NCBI GenBank assembly: GCA_016800925.1
Contig: JABCPU010000351.1
Coordinates: forward strand, 1 to 64,000
Reading direction: 5' to 3'
DNA length: 64,000 bases
Source: Suillus spraguei
Lineage: Eukaryota; Basidiomycota; Agaricomycetes; Boletales; Suillaceae
Shown here: piece after piece, positions 9,901 to 21,077 of the stretch
Layout of the letters: each line of letters opens with the position of its first letter
How positions within the stretch are numbered: position 1 is the first letter of the stretch
Program-made: the position numbers and the translations under genes
The notes under the pieces: model-generated
Told to the model about the DNA's origin: nothing
The model's input: the letters and a program-made list of their open reading frames with translations, nothing else
Databases searched by the model: none

Positions 9901-10425
9901 ATAACCTTGGCCCATGGTCCACTTGCCCGTCTTTGACAGGATATTATGTGGGTCGGGTGACCCGTATAGTATGGAGTTTGTCACTGAAGGGGCTCCAGGA
10001 ATAGGTTGACCAAAGGGAGGTCCTAAGGCTGGAGCAGCAACAGGTTGACCAAAGGGAGGCCCCAAGGCTGGAGTAGGAATAGGTGGCCCAGGGGGTGGTG
10101 GTGGGTGGTGTAGACGCCACCTGCATTGAGCCTCATGATGCTCGATAACATGACGTGGCATATTAGGAAACCTTTGCATGGGAATAGGACCATGGTTCAA
10201 ATTTCCCAAGATCTGAGGAATATTCTACGAACACATCAGAATATGAATGTCTCATGAAAATTTGAAAATTAATTCTTACCATTTGAGCAGCATTTTCTAA
10301 TAGTTGAGCTATAGGAGCAGGATGGCGACGTGCAGGAGGGGAGCCAATATTTCGCTGATTTCTCTCAGCCTGACATGCAGCAGCCTGTGCTCGCTAAGGA
10401 GAGGTAGGAGGAGTGGAGGAATTCC
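9883..10425 (-). pseudogene. Pro-rich protein fragment with a spliced intron, function unknown
   Basis: I do not recognise it. On the minus strand, exon sequence to 10280 (ending ...PAPIAQLLENAAQM) joins in frame across a GT-AG intron at 10225-10279 (GTAAGA...CGTAG) to NIPQILGNLNHGPIPMQR, then a Pro-rich repeat in which ALGPPFGQP occurs twice, then a stop at 9883. Upstream of 10400 the frame has a TAG stop, so the 5' end is decayed. It is bounded on one side by the tandem array and on the other by unannotated sequence. It is probably a fragment of a host gene captured in repeats. Confidence 0.4.
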
Positions 10426-10439
10426 TATCAAGAATAAAT

Positions 10440-11496
10440 ATCAGTCAAAATAAGATGATAACCACATACATTGGAGAAGATATATGAAACAAAGAGAGAG
10501 GAGAGCCAAACTTTCAACAGTTGTAGTTCCACTGTGTCAAAGATAAGCCATCATATTATATATAGATGACAAAATATCACATACTAAAGATACAAACGAA
10601 TATTACTGAAGAAGTACCAGCAGTTTCCAGGATGAGCTAATACCCTGGAAGTTCGACGTATGACAGTGCTAAGAACAGCTGAAAGCTGCCCAAGAAATTA
10701 TCCTGAAGGATAGGATGGCAACTGTAAGAAGGCTGCAAGCAGACCAACTTGGCACAGAAAAGTGCTCCACCAATCCAAAATCTCTACACTGTAGTATACC
10801 CAGAGGTCCAGAAACAACCAGTGAACACCTGCAAGAACAGATGGCCAGGGAAGTAGGACTTGGTTACATGTTTGTCTTGAATCGACAGGAGTTCATGAGT
10901 CCAGATGGAATACAGGGCCAGTGACAAACAACAATCACACTCACTATGCTTCAAACTCCAAGATACAGCCAGTCCAGGGTCCAGGTCCAGGGGGTCCAAA
11001 GGGTCCAAAAACACGTCAAAAAGCGAAAATGCCTGATATCTGATTACATAATCAATAATTTTTATCATAGTTTCAATATCTACACTATATAGGCTTATGT
11101 GAATCAAGATATATCTACCAAAATGAAGCAGACAATGTAAAAAACAAACAGAGGTTGAGTATGTTGAGAAAGAATTACTTTCTCAAGATGTGGCAGAGGG
11201 AGCAGTGGTGGGGGAAAAGAGGAAATGAAGATTGGAGCTCAAGGGTATATCTAGGGAACTACAGCGCACCAGCTGCGCAGTCACGTGACCAAATCACGCA
11301 ATCACACATCACGCAATCACACAATGGGACAACAGTGAGTCAGCACTCGAAAAAACCACGCGAGAAATTTCCAAAAAGAAATAGCCGAGCTAAGTGTTCC
11401 TAAGTGAAAGCCATGTGAGCTAGCAAGTCACTTTCACACCCGTTCTCCCTTACTTTATAGATTGCTCCTTATTTCAAAGGTGGTGGGCTTCAGAAA
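10440..11496. other. no supported gene; decayed repeat sequence
   Basis: Short open stretches occur (for example 10700-10923, plus) but without recognisable motifs. A segment near 11361-11455 (GAGCTAAGTG, GAAAGCCA, GTGAGCTAGCAA) recurs at about 32655-32757, so it is part of a dispersed repeat. Confidence 0.4.
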
Positions 11497-13937
11497 TGTC
11501 TTCTTAGATAGATGATCTATAGATAAATACCTATAAAACCAAATATCTCCACAGTCAGTGATTCAGACAAATACCAATGACTGATAATGTGGTTGCACAT
11601 GGGTGGCTGTTTATGTTCCCTAGGCTACGATCAGCAAAGAGTCACTTCTGTGAGATCAGTGAACTTTAGACAGTGACAAGGATTCTCAAAAACAACTGGA
11701 ACTCAAAAGAAAAACACAAACTAAGAGACTGAAATATTTTGCTGAATCACTCTCTTCAATGGATTGCAGGTGTTTTGCAACAACTGTGCTACTGCAATTT
11801 GTGGGAAGTGTTAGCAACCTCACCAGGTGCTAAGGAACTTCAGTGGTGTCTGCGACGAGCGCTCTATAAAGAGCAGCAGCTCATGTGTATCAGTCACCTA
11901 ATGTGGAGCACGCTAGTTGTGTTGGGTTGGAGGTGGGCATGATGTGCTGTCTCACAACCACGTCTCAGCAATGGGTTCTACAATGATTAAATAGACTTAG
12001 AAGCAATGAGCTTCTAAGAAGTTGAAGTATGGACAATAAGCTTATCAAAGCTTATTGAAAGGAAGTTCAAGGTTGAAGTTCAAGTAGATTTAAGTTAAAG
12101 AAGTACAAAGGTTATCTGCATGTATCTATAGGTAAGATTGACGCAGAGTGTGAATACGTAAGTATCACTAATTAAGTGTGAGGTCAGATAACCAATAAGA
12201 TGATGCATGCTCAGAGATGAGTCATAGGTGCGGAGCCGAAGGTATAATGGGTATGAGCCAATGAGGCAATGCACAAGTCAAGAAAGGTAACAAATAGAAA
12301 GAGATAAAGTGAAGGACAATACCAGACGTAGTCCAAAAGCCAACAAGTTGTTTGAGTGAACCAAAGGGTAGTGCATGTTGAAGTGCAAAGGAAAGTGTGA
12401 AACACAAAGGGTGTGCATTAAGCATGAGATGTGGGAACGAGCATGTATGAAGCGCAAAAGGCGAAAGCGAGCACAAAGTGCGCAAAGAAGGCAATGTGTG
12501 CGCAGATGGTAAGCGCTTAGTGATGGTAAGTGCTTAGCAATGGCAATGGAGAAGGTGGGCATAGGCGAGGTAAGGTGTGATGAGGGCGAGCCAGATGAGA
12601 TAGCAGACAATAAGTGTTGGGGTCTTGTTGGGACAAGAGTAGACAGCAATGCATAGGAGGAAAAATGATAGTATGGGTGCAAGAAGGTGTTCTTGTAACA
12701 GGAAGTTACAACAATCACCTTCTCAGACAAGCAGGTAAAATCCCTGGTCAAGACTGGTCAATGCTTCAAGAGTCTCTAGCTTAACTATTGAACCTGCTGC
12801 CAAGGAACTCACTATGAGTATTAAGCAGTTAGCAGGAATGGACATCCTTGGATTTCAATACCAAGTCCCCTTTTAATAACTAGAGTCCATCAGTCAGTGA
12901 AGACCTTAACTCAGTATCACTACTCAGATGTGTGAGATCAAGTGTTGCTATCAACCCCTAAAGTCTCTCCCACTAAGCTACTCTGCCTTAGATGGACTAA
13001 AGAGACAACACAAATATTAGAAACACAAAGACACTAACACCAACAAACTTTGAAACAGAGAGATAGACCAGAGATCAAAAGAAAAGAAAGAAAAGAGAAA
13101 GAATCAACAGAAACAGAAGCAAGGAAACAGACAACAGAGAAAGAAAACAGAGAGAAGAAAGATGAAAGAATGATTTTGTGAAAGAAAAAGATTTGTTGTC
13201 TTGCTGGTTGTCAGACACAGTGAGCTCAAGGGTAGTGCTATCTCACAGAGTAGACTTCCAATCTTACTGTTGTTGACAATATTCTTGACAGTGTGCTGGT
13301 AGTGCTGGTCACACTTCACTCTCAATTATATTTTTGAGAGGAGTCTCTCTCTTATTGACAAAAAGGTGGGTCTTATATAGACCAAATGAATGGCTATGCT
13401 ACTGTTTCCCACATTTTGTAGGGGTGCTAACCTACCCTAATTATTGAGTATTGTCATGGTTTGATTTGTAATATGAATATGCTCAGGGGTGTGAAAAGAA
13501 GTCATGTGAGATATCGATAGCTATGCATAAACTTGAGATCAGTGGCTATGCTAGGTGCAGTGTCAATTATGTAATATTTGAAGCATAAATTCGCACTTTT
13601 TGTAGATGCATAGAAATGACATGAGTGAAAAATAGTGGGTTTCATGAGTTTCTCTGCAGGGTAACCTTATGTAATTATTTTTCTGGGGTCACCTGACATC
13701 TGTGGAAATTTTATAAAATAGTATTTGAAATTAAACATACATAAACATACCCATGAAAAATGAATTAGGAATAATAAGCAACACTTTTACAAAAAAAAGA
13801 AACTCTAGGTTCCAGGTCATAAACTGATTCCTGAATAGATGAAGACTAGGTTATTATAGTCCTGGTATTATTTGTCAGCTGCAGTAGTGCTTAGTTAGCC
13901 ATGCACCAGACCAGTTTGGTGCATGTCAGCATTATGA
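11497..13937 (+). repeat. dispersed repeat D, copy 1 (interrupted by LTR-E)
   Basis: Begins TGTCTTCTTAGATAGATG and ends near GGTGCATGTCA. It is colinear with 23757-25342 once LTR-E copy 1 is removed. It contains an A/G-rich tract (about 13040-13170) and TATATAGACCAAATGAATGG. It is LTR-like in size and ends, but I could not confirm a TSD. Flanking sequence at the right (GTCAGCATTATG) also matches the right flank of copy 2, so the repeated unit may be larger than D itself. Confidence 0.7.
11809..12700 (+). mobile_element. solo LTR, family E copy 1 (892 bp)
   Basis: Starts TGTTAGCAACC and ends GTTCTTGTAACA. The TSD is GGAAG (11804-11808 and 12701-12705). The insertion site is proven by the uninterrupted homologous D copy at about 24078. 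Other copies are at 51692-52579 and 53145-54027 (opposite strand), and a terminal fragment lies at 15580-15653. Confidence 0.93.
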
Positions 13938-13951
13938 TAGCAAGCCAGATA

Positions 13952-15549
13952 CAGTGGCTCAAAAAAATGTCTGAATGTTTGTGGAAATTTGTGGAATTGC
14001 TTCACTGTGAGTCAGGGTATGGGAATATGACTAAGCTATAGTGAGATGTCAGGAAGCCCTGCTTCTCAGCTTTATCAATGTTTCCTATGGCATGGGAATC
14101 CACTCACACCATGCGAATATATGGTCATTTTAATTTGATGACTCATTCAGACACTTTTTTGACTTTTAGTTTGACCAACACAATCTCTATAATTCTGATA
14201 CTTTGTGTGACCTCCTTTTGCTCTAATTACTTATGCCACTCTTCTAGACATATTATTTATCCATTTCTGATATTCCTCCTTAGCTATCTTGCTCCACCCT
14301 GCTGCAACTGTCCTATAGCTGAAATAGCCTCTGTGGTGAATTTTAATAGGCTGTATGCAATTTCTTGAGTAATTGCCAGAGATATTTGATAGATTTGAGG
14401 TCTTGGGACTATTCTGGCCATTATAGAACACTAATATTGTGAGTTTAAACCCATTTCATAGCTAACTTGAAAGCTCACTGTATATGACAAAAGATATCTT
14501 ATTCATTATATTCTAACTGGGCAGGTCATTAATGCTGCTAAGTCTATCAAAATCATTGATTCCATCATCTCCACTACTCTCTCAGCTCAGACAGTCAGTA
14601 ATACCCTCAAGGTGTCCAATCTTAAAAGCTGTAATGCAGAATGAAACTATCTTCTATCTCCAACTCATATAAAGACAAGATAAACTTTTGCTTTAAAGCA
14701 TCAGTACTGGACTGTTAAGGACTGGAAATTGGTTATCTTGTCAGACAAGACCAAAATACATAGTAAGAGGTCATAAAGCCTGGAAAGTTTGTGAAAAAAG
14801 GCAGGAGATCTACTGGAAGCAAAAGAAGTTAAACAAAGACTTATGTTTGGAGGATGAAACTTGATGGTATGAGGCCACATAGGACAAATATTTTCTGTGA
14901 AATGGAGAGAATGATAAATACAGAGTGTTTCATTTCCATTTTAGATAGATGTTTGCTGAGAAGCATGTAGAAGTCATGGATTAATAGAGAAGACACTTCC
15001 TTTCAATGAGATAATGACTCTAAGCACACCTCTAAGTTGGCCACCAATTACTTGAAGGCCACAATGTTAGTATTATATACTAACCAGTGCAGTCCAAAGA
15101 CCTCAAATCTATCAAATATCTCTGGCAATTACTCAAGAAATTGCATACAGCCTATTAAAATTCACCACAGAGGCTATTTCAGCTATAGGACAGTTGCAGC
15201 AGGGTGGAGCAAGATAGCTAAGGAGGAATATCAGAAATGGATAAATAATATGTCTAGAAGAGTGGCATAAGTAATTAGAGCAAAAGGAGGTCACACAAAG
15301 TATCAGAATTATAGAGATTGTGTTGGTCAAACTAAAAGTCAAAAAAGTGTCTGAATGAGTCATCAAATTAAAATGACCATATATTCGCATGGTGTGAGTG
15401 GATTCCCATGCCATAGGAAACATTGATAAAGCTGAGAAGCAGGGCTTCCTGACATCTCACTATAGCTTAGTCATATTCCCATACCCTGACTCACAGTGAA
15501 GCAATTCCACAAATTTCCACAAACATTCAGACACTTTTTTGAGCCACTG
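13952..15549 (+). mobile_element. Tc1/mariner fold-back element with giant inverted repeats
   Basis: Ends CAGTGGCTCAAAAAA / TTTTTTGAGCCACTG are flanked by TA (13950-13951 and 15550-15551), the mariner target. The arms 13952-14404 and 15097-15549 mirror each other without an indel (position x pairs with 29501-x), with one difference seen. Normal Tc1 repeats are tens of bp. Here the right arm contains the 3' third of a transposase gene (plus strand), and the left arm is its inverted copy in place of the 5' part of the gene. A second inverted copy of the terminal motif (CATTCAGACACTTTTTTGAC, about 14143-14162) lies inside each arm. The element cannot encode a full transposase. It would form a ~450-bp hairpin as RNA or single-stranded DNA. 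Confidence 0.85.
14640..15270 (+). pseudogene. Tc1/mariner transposase, C-terminal remnant
   Basis: Translated pieces in changing frames match the Tc1 DDE domain layout: YWTVKDWKLVILSDKTK (catalytic Asp region, about 14708-14755), MFGG..LMVWG, then KDLKSIKYLWQLLKK (usual form DLNPIEHLWxxLKR; about 15098-15142) and the end NxMSRRV..VI+AKGGHTK around 15250-15300. Several stops and frameshifts break it, and the helix-turn-helix N-terminus is absent. The 96-codon minus-strand frames in both arms are the antisense of this end, not genes. Confidence 0.65.
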
Positions 15550-15579
15550 TAGGATAGCAGAGGAGAAGGATGGATGCCT

Positions 15580-15653
15580 CATCAGGATGATTGTAGACAG
15601 CAGTGCATAGAAGGAAAAATGATAGGAGGGGTACAAGCAAATGTTTCTGTAAC
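15580..15653 (+). repeat. LTR-E terminal fragment
   Basis: Matches the last ~70 bp of LTR-E copy 1 (GACAGCARTGCATAG, GGAAAAATGATA, ending TCTGTAACA). It lies between the Tc1 element and a gypsy RT fragment. Confidence 0.7.
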
Positions 15654-15659
15654 AGTTTC

Positions 15660-16190
15660 AGGAACAGCTGTTCCTTTTATATCTTTTCTAATATCCCTCA
15701 GGTTCATTGTTGGTGTTCTTCCAGCATATCCAAGAACAGGAGGAGGTCATCCATATAGATTACTAACCATCCTTTGTTGATCTCCTGTTGGAATGTAGCC
15801 AGTGAATTACAAAGTCCAAAGAACATGACACTCAGTTCATAGAGTTTGAATTCCGTGGTAAACACAGCCTTCCATTTGTTGTCACAGTGAATCTGGTAGC
15901 CTGATCAGATATTCATCTTTATGAAGTATTTGGCATTATGAAGATGGGCTATAAGGGAGACTAGAAGTGGGAGTGGGTAGATATGCATTCTTTACTGTCT
16001 ATCCATTGATGTATCTATAATCCTGTGTTGGCCATAGATCTCTGCTCTTCTTTCTAATAAAGAAGAAGCCAGCTGCCTGAGGTGACTTTGATTCAGAAAT
16101 AAACCCTTTAGTAACATTTTCATCAATGACACCAGACACATTATGATGACTAATGCCTGAGCTTTGTAAGGTTCTTACGAAGGCACTGGT
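15660..16190 (-). pseudogene. Ty3/gypsy reverse transcriptase fragment
   Basis: Minus-strand frames read GFISESKSPQAAGFFFIRKK, QDYRYIN, YPLPLLVSLIAHLHNAKYF, DNKWKAVFTTEFKLYE, FFGLCNSLATFQ and the catalytic box VIYMDDLLLF. These are RT blocks 1-5 in the right order. Stops occur (for example after YING) and no integrase or LTR is attached. It is a stray fragment, older than the neighbouring Tc1 element. Confidence 0.8.
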
Positions 16191-16251
16191 AGTGTTATGA
16201 CTAATAGCTCAAGTTGTTGGCTTTCCTAATCTTTCACCTCCAGAAATCACC

Positions 16252-19200
16252 ATGAGCTACTCAATGCAAAATCTTGGCAAATCCATCATTGATACCCATG
16301 ACTTGAATGCTACTGGTCCTACCCTTCTGCCCTTGAAACTTTATAACCCTTTTAGGATATTACTTAACACTTACCTACTCCCCTCTTTGCAACAACCTTG
16401 CAAAATATTACTGCAACACCAACTGCATAACTTCCATGTCCTACTCAGGCTTTCTTTGCCCCAATTGTGCCAAACATTTCAATTCTGATATTTAAGTGCA
16501 AAGACACCTCCGCCAGCCCAACACAGCCTGTTTACAAAGGGTTAACAGCCTTGTGAATGCCAAATCTCTGTTAGAATATTATCCGCCAGTGCCCTCCAAA
16601 CAGCAAAGACTCAGATATCCCTCACTCCCATCAGTAGAAGAGGATGCATGTGAGCCATTTGAAGCTCCCACCAGGCCTACATATTCCAGTGCTGTTGAAT
16701 CCTATAAAGGAGCTGCCCAAGTTGTGGACACCATGGGCCCAACCTTCATGAATGTGTTTGATCAAGACCAGTTCTCTTCCATTTGTAAGGAGAAGAATCT
16801 CTACTACCCCTTTGCAGACCGGAAAGATTGGCAGGTAGCAGAGTTTCTTTGACATCTTCCCAAAGTATGGCGGATATTGACCAATTCTTATCCTTAGACC
16901 TGGTAAATATATTCAATATCAGCAACAGATATATAGCTAACTACAACAAGATTAGAGGTCTACCTCTGTCCTTTTGATCTGCTACTGAACTTAGAGGCTG
17001 AGCAGAGCTTCTACCTGAAGCTCCCCGATGACATTGCAAAACTATTGATACTACCTATCCACAAAGAGCCCTGTGAGGCTATTTTGGCGCAATTCTTTAG
17101 ATTGCTTGAAGGCTCTGTTTAGCAACCCTCTCTTTTCAGAATCTATAGAGCTTACTCCGCAACAGATCTACAAAACAGCAGAGCGTTTGGTCAGGGTATA
17201 TGGGAAATGGATGTCTGGAGATCTTGCTTGGAGAATGCAGGTAAGTGTTGTGCTTCCTGAGTGTTTATCACAATTCTCACTTAGTTATTCCAGTCAAACA
17301 TTCTTGACAGGCCTGCTCTGTGAGGCACCATCCTGTCATCTGACAAAACTCATATTACCAATATATCAGGAGGTAAGGCCACGCACCCCCTACTCATTAG
17401 CCTTGCCAACATCCACATGGATGTCCACAACAAAGCTTCTTCCAATGCCTTCCTCCTTACTGCCTTGCTCCCTATACCAGACTTCATTCACCCTGTCAAA
17501 TGTATGAAATCTCTGTTAGAGGATTGTCTATACCCACCTTGGGTTTGGGCATTTTTCTGCCTGGAAGAGTTGTGGAATGAATGGTATACTGTTTTCATAG
17601 TGTGTGTCATGTATACAGCCTCCATTCCATGGCTCATAACATTCCATTTTCTGAATGCCACTCACAAATTCAAGTTTTTGAAAAATCCAGCTGCACAGAG
17701 TTGTTCAAAATCCAAATCCACAGAACACTGCGCAAATATATTTTCCAAAAATTAAGATTTACGAGTGGTATTAACTTTATACTACAAAATCACGCCAGAG
17801 TCACTCTTTATCACATGATGTTGGTGGTTTGTGCATGAGCCATACCTTATAAGGAGCCTACTTTCCCACCTCTGAAAAAGAACTATCTTGTCAACAACCA
17901 TCACACCAGTGACCAGTACATTAGTCAGGCAATAGTTTCTCACATGCAGAGGAGGGCAGGCCAAGGAGCCCCTCTAATAAATTATATATTTGTCATATAC
18001 TATACTTCTGATCTCAGATCTGATCAGATCAGATCAATCCTACTTCCATCCGGTCCACAGATCTTGTCCGGATCACCCATCCGAAAGTCCCTACTTCTCA
18101 CACTCTAACTTTCTTGTGGACATCTGCGTCTACCTCCTTTCGGCATTCCTCCTGTCTCTGGTATTCCGGCTGTGTATATTTCCTTCCTGCTTTTTGATCC
18201 TTTACCTGTGTCTCATTTCCAACTTGTGCTTACTGATCTGCTGTGCATTAACTAATAGACTTCCATTATACATCATACATAGCCCTCGGTCCCGGACCCA
18301 GTGATTATCCGTGCTAGTTACTTACAGTATATAAACCACTTGTAGATCTCCATAGAACCTTAGTTCGAATATCATCTTAGATTCTGCTCAATCTCTTCCT
18401 CTGGACTTGAGTTACTTCCAGCTCTGGTCATCTTCTGAGACTTAGGATTGATTCCTATAAGTCTGCATCTCCGACTCTACCTTTGGGTAGTCTACCTCTG
18501 TTAGTTTCTAGTTAGGAACTCATTCCGAGACTAGTCTTATTCTTCGTATCATCTCCACATTCTAGATAACCTTCAGACGCATCATACCCGATACCTTCGG
18601 ACATCCAGATCCATCATCCAACCACTTCCGGATCTTCAGACGTATACCTATTCTCTGAAATAAGGGGCATTACTCAGGAAAGGGGCACAGTGTACAAACT
18701 GAGGCTAAAGCCCTTCGGATCTCTAACCCTTTGAGTACGGTCTTAACAATATTTCCCAATATAATTAAGTGTGAATCTAAGGATTAAGCAAGCATGCTGA
18801 GTGAAACATTAAGTTATTTCACTCCAGTCTTCGGACATTATTTCTCATGACATACAGACACATCAGCAAGCCACCAAATCACCACACATTCTCACACTAG
18901 CTAGTGCAAGGTTACTAGTCATCTAGTGCCGACGACATCTAGTTCTCTTTACGACACAGAACACATTTCTGTGGGGAGAACATTGCATTCATATATCTCA
19001 TTAGTTAATTTGGGATGACAATAAGACTAACAGTCATTCAACAATATCAATAGCTTGGCCACTTAAGACTACATCAAGAGGGTGTACTCTGTTCTAACCT
19101 GTGTCATACTCATTGTGAAGTGCCTGAGCAGCAGAGAGTTGGTTTCGAAGTGACATATTGGATAGTCTGATCAGTGCTAGATGGCTTAGTTGACTCCATT

Positions 19201-20052
19201 GATTAGTGAGACTTAGGAGTAGCATCATCACATATCAACATACATCAGCATCAGTCTGTACATTGTTTCATAAAATCACAAGCACTGCATCGCACCAGTT
19301 ACTGATTTTATCCCCCTGTCCTTTGATCAAACAAAGACAAGAAAAAGTTGTTTGCCCTTTCCCCACAAACGACCACATTATCAACTGTTGGTATTTGTCT
19401 GAACCATTGACTGTGGAGAATATTGAAATTCAGTAAACTTTTCTGTTATTCATATTCTAAGAAGACAACGATGGTACCACTCTACTCCCAGCTCAGATTT
19501 TGAACATTTACCCTCCTAAAAGAGGCTGGGCACAAGGTCATTATGATGCTGTCATTGTCAATGTTGATGACAAGTTTGTATGGCCCAAGAGTGGGTTGAA
19601 AGGTTTGTTTGATACATACCACATCCTTGCAGATATGCTCATAACCTTGAATGCTGCTGCTGCTATGCTTTTTACTAGGTCACATAGTTTGTGAGCTGCA
19701 TCTTATTTTCCGCCTTATTCCCCCATGCAATATAGTCCCTTGGTGGGCCAAGCAATTTCTAGTTTATACTCAACACCTTGACCCCATCTCTCCCTCTGAT
19801 GGTACTAGTACTGTAGATCCCATTACACATATGGTTACCCTAAAGCTTGCTACTAGGACATCTGGTATTGCCATGGGTGATATTATTCCTTTGAATCAAA
19901 TAAGATCCCTTGCTCACATTGCTCCACAGTTTGGAGCTTTAGCAGACCCTCATCTTACATCTAGCAATTCTTCACACTATTCTACCTCTTTTTATCTCAA
20001 TAGCTACATTGACAAGGAGTTTTACTATGCCTTGCATTCTTCTAGTATCTAG
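16252..20052 (+). pseudogene. Plavaka-like (CACTA-related) DNA transposase, decayed and split by an LTR
   Basis: Blocks in order: YYPFADRKDWQVAEFL (about 16800-16850), ELTPQQIYKTAERLVRVYG..WMSGDLAW (about 17150-17230), ALLPIPDFIHPVKCMKSLLE (about 17460-17520), PKRGWAQGHYDAVIVNVDD, and the C-terminal block IIPLNQIRSLAHIAPQFG...SYIDKEFYYALH ending at 20052. I know this arrangement as the transposase of Plavaka-type elements common in Agaricomycetes; this is from memory. Many stops and frameshifts show it is dead. LTR-C copy 1 (17991-18748) interrupts it. A second fragment of the same family is at 35410-35990. Confidence 0.6.
17991..18748 (-). mobile_element. solo LTR, family C copy 1 (758 bp)
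   Basis: On plus it reads TGTCATATAC...GTACGGTCTTAACA, so it is in reverse orientation to copy 5. The TSD ATATT is at 17986-17990 and 18749-18753. It is inserted in the Plavaka-like relic. Confidence 0.93.
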
Positions 20053-20377
20053 TAGTACTAGTACTAGTCATCAGTAGCAGCAGTTATCCTACCAAGTTTG
20101 ATATTTTCAAACTACAATTTAAATACTAGTACTACTCAGGAAAGGCTGCTATGCTGTACCACTGTGTGGCTGTATAAACTGTATTGGCTATATTTGGCTG
20201 TGTGGCTGTGAGCTCTGTGCCAAATCCAGTGATTTGCTGATGTACAAAAGTGCAAGAATGCCTGAAAATCACATATCTCAGCTTCCCATTGCCTTGTAAG
20301 TCTCATATATTCCATTACCACCTGATCAGTAGCAGCTTCATCAGTAATGATTACAGAACTCTGGGCAGCATAGAACT

Positions 20378-21035
20378 GTCATATACCATATATCCAATAA
20401 GATCAGATCAATCCTGCTTCCATCTGGTCCACAGATCTGATCTGGACCACTCATCTGAACCTTCCTACTTCTTATATTCTAACTCCACTATGAACATCTG
20501 CATCTATCTCCTTTTGGTAATTCTCCTGTCTCTGGTATTTTGGTCATGTATGCTTCCACCTTGCTTATTGATCCATTACCTATGTTTTATTTCCAATTCA
20601 TGATATGTGATCCATTATACTTTGTACATAGCCTTTGGACCCAGCTGATTGAACATTCCATCTAGTTACCTACAGTATATAATCTGCATGTAAACCTCCA
20701 TACTACCTGAGTTTGAATATCATCTTAGTTCTGCTCATTCTGTTCTCCAAACTTGAGTTCCTTAGACTCTAGTCACCCACCAAGACTTAGGATTGTATCC
20801 TATAGTCTATATCTTCGGCTCTACCTTCAGGTAGTCTATTTTCATTAGTGTCTAATTAGGACTCTGTCCAAAGCTAGCCTTATATGTCTTCCTATACCTA
20901 CATCCAGATATCCTTGGATGTACCATATCCGATGATATATGTCTACCTTTGGACAGTTTGGACATACTCCCTCACAAGGGGTGGTATATTTTTGAGTTTA
21001 GCTCCTCAAGTACATCCAATCTTATTGTTGTTGAT
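20378..21035 (-). repeat. LTR, family C-related copy 2, beside gypsy gag
   Basis: Starts TGTCATATACCATA and is colinear with LTR-C copy 1 over most of its length; the right end is diverged (CAAGTACATCCAATCTTA instead of GAGTACGGTCTTAACA). The gypsy gag frame starts 40 bp further at 21078, so this could be the 5' LTR of that element, which would then be the autonomous source of the C LTRs. No primer-binding site was recognised. Confidence 0.55.
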
Positions 21036-21077
21036 ACAAACACTTTCACCAAATTGTAGCCCCTGTCCATTGCTATC

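Noticed and set aside
14078..14368. Pair of identical 96-codon frames in opposite orientation (14078-14368 plus and 15133-15423 minus) as a duplicated gene
   Set aside because: They are the antisense of the Tc1 transposase 3' end within the two arms of the fold-back element; composition and stops fit no protein.
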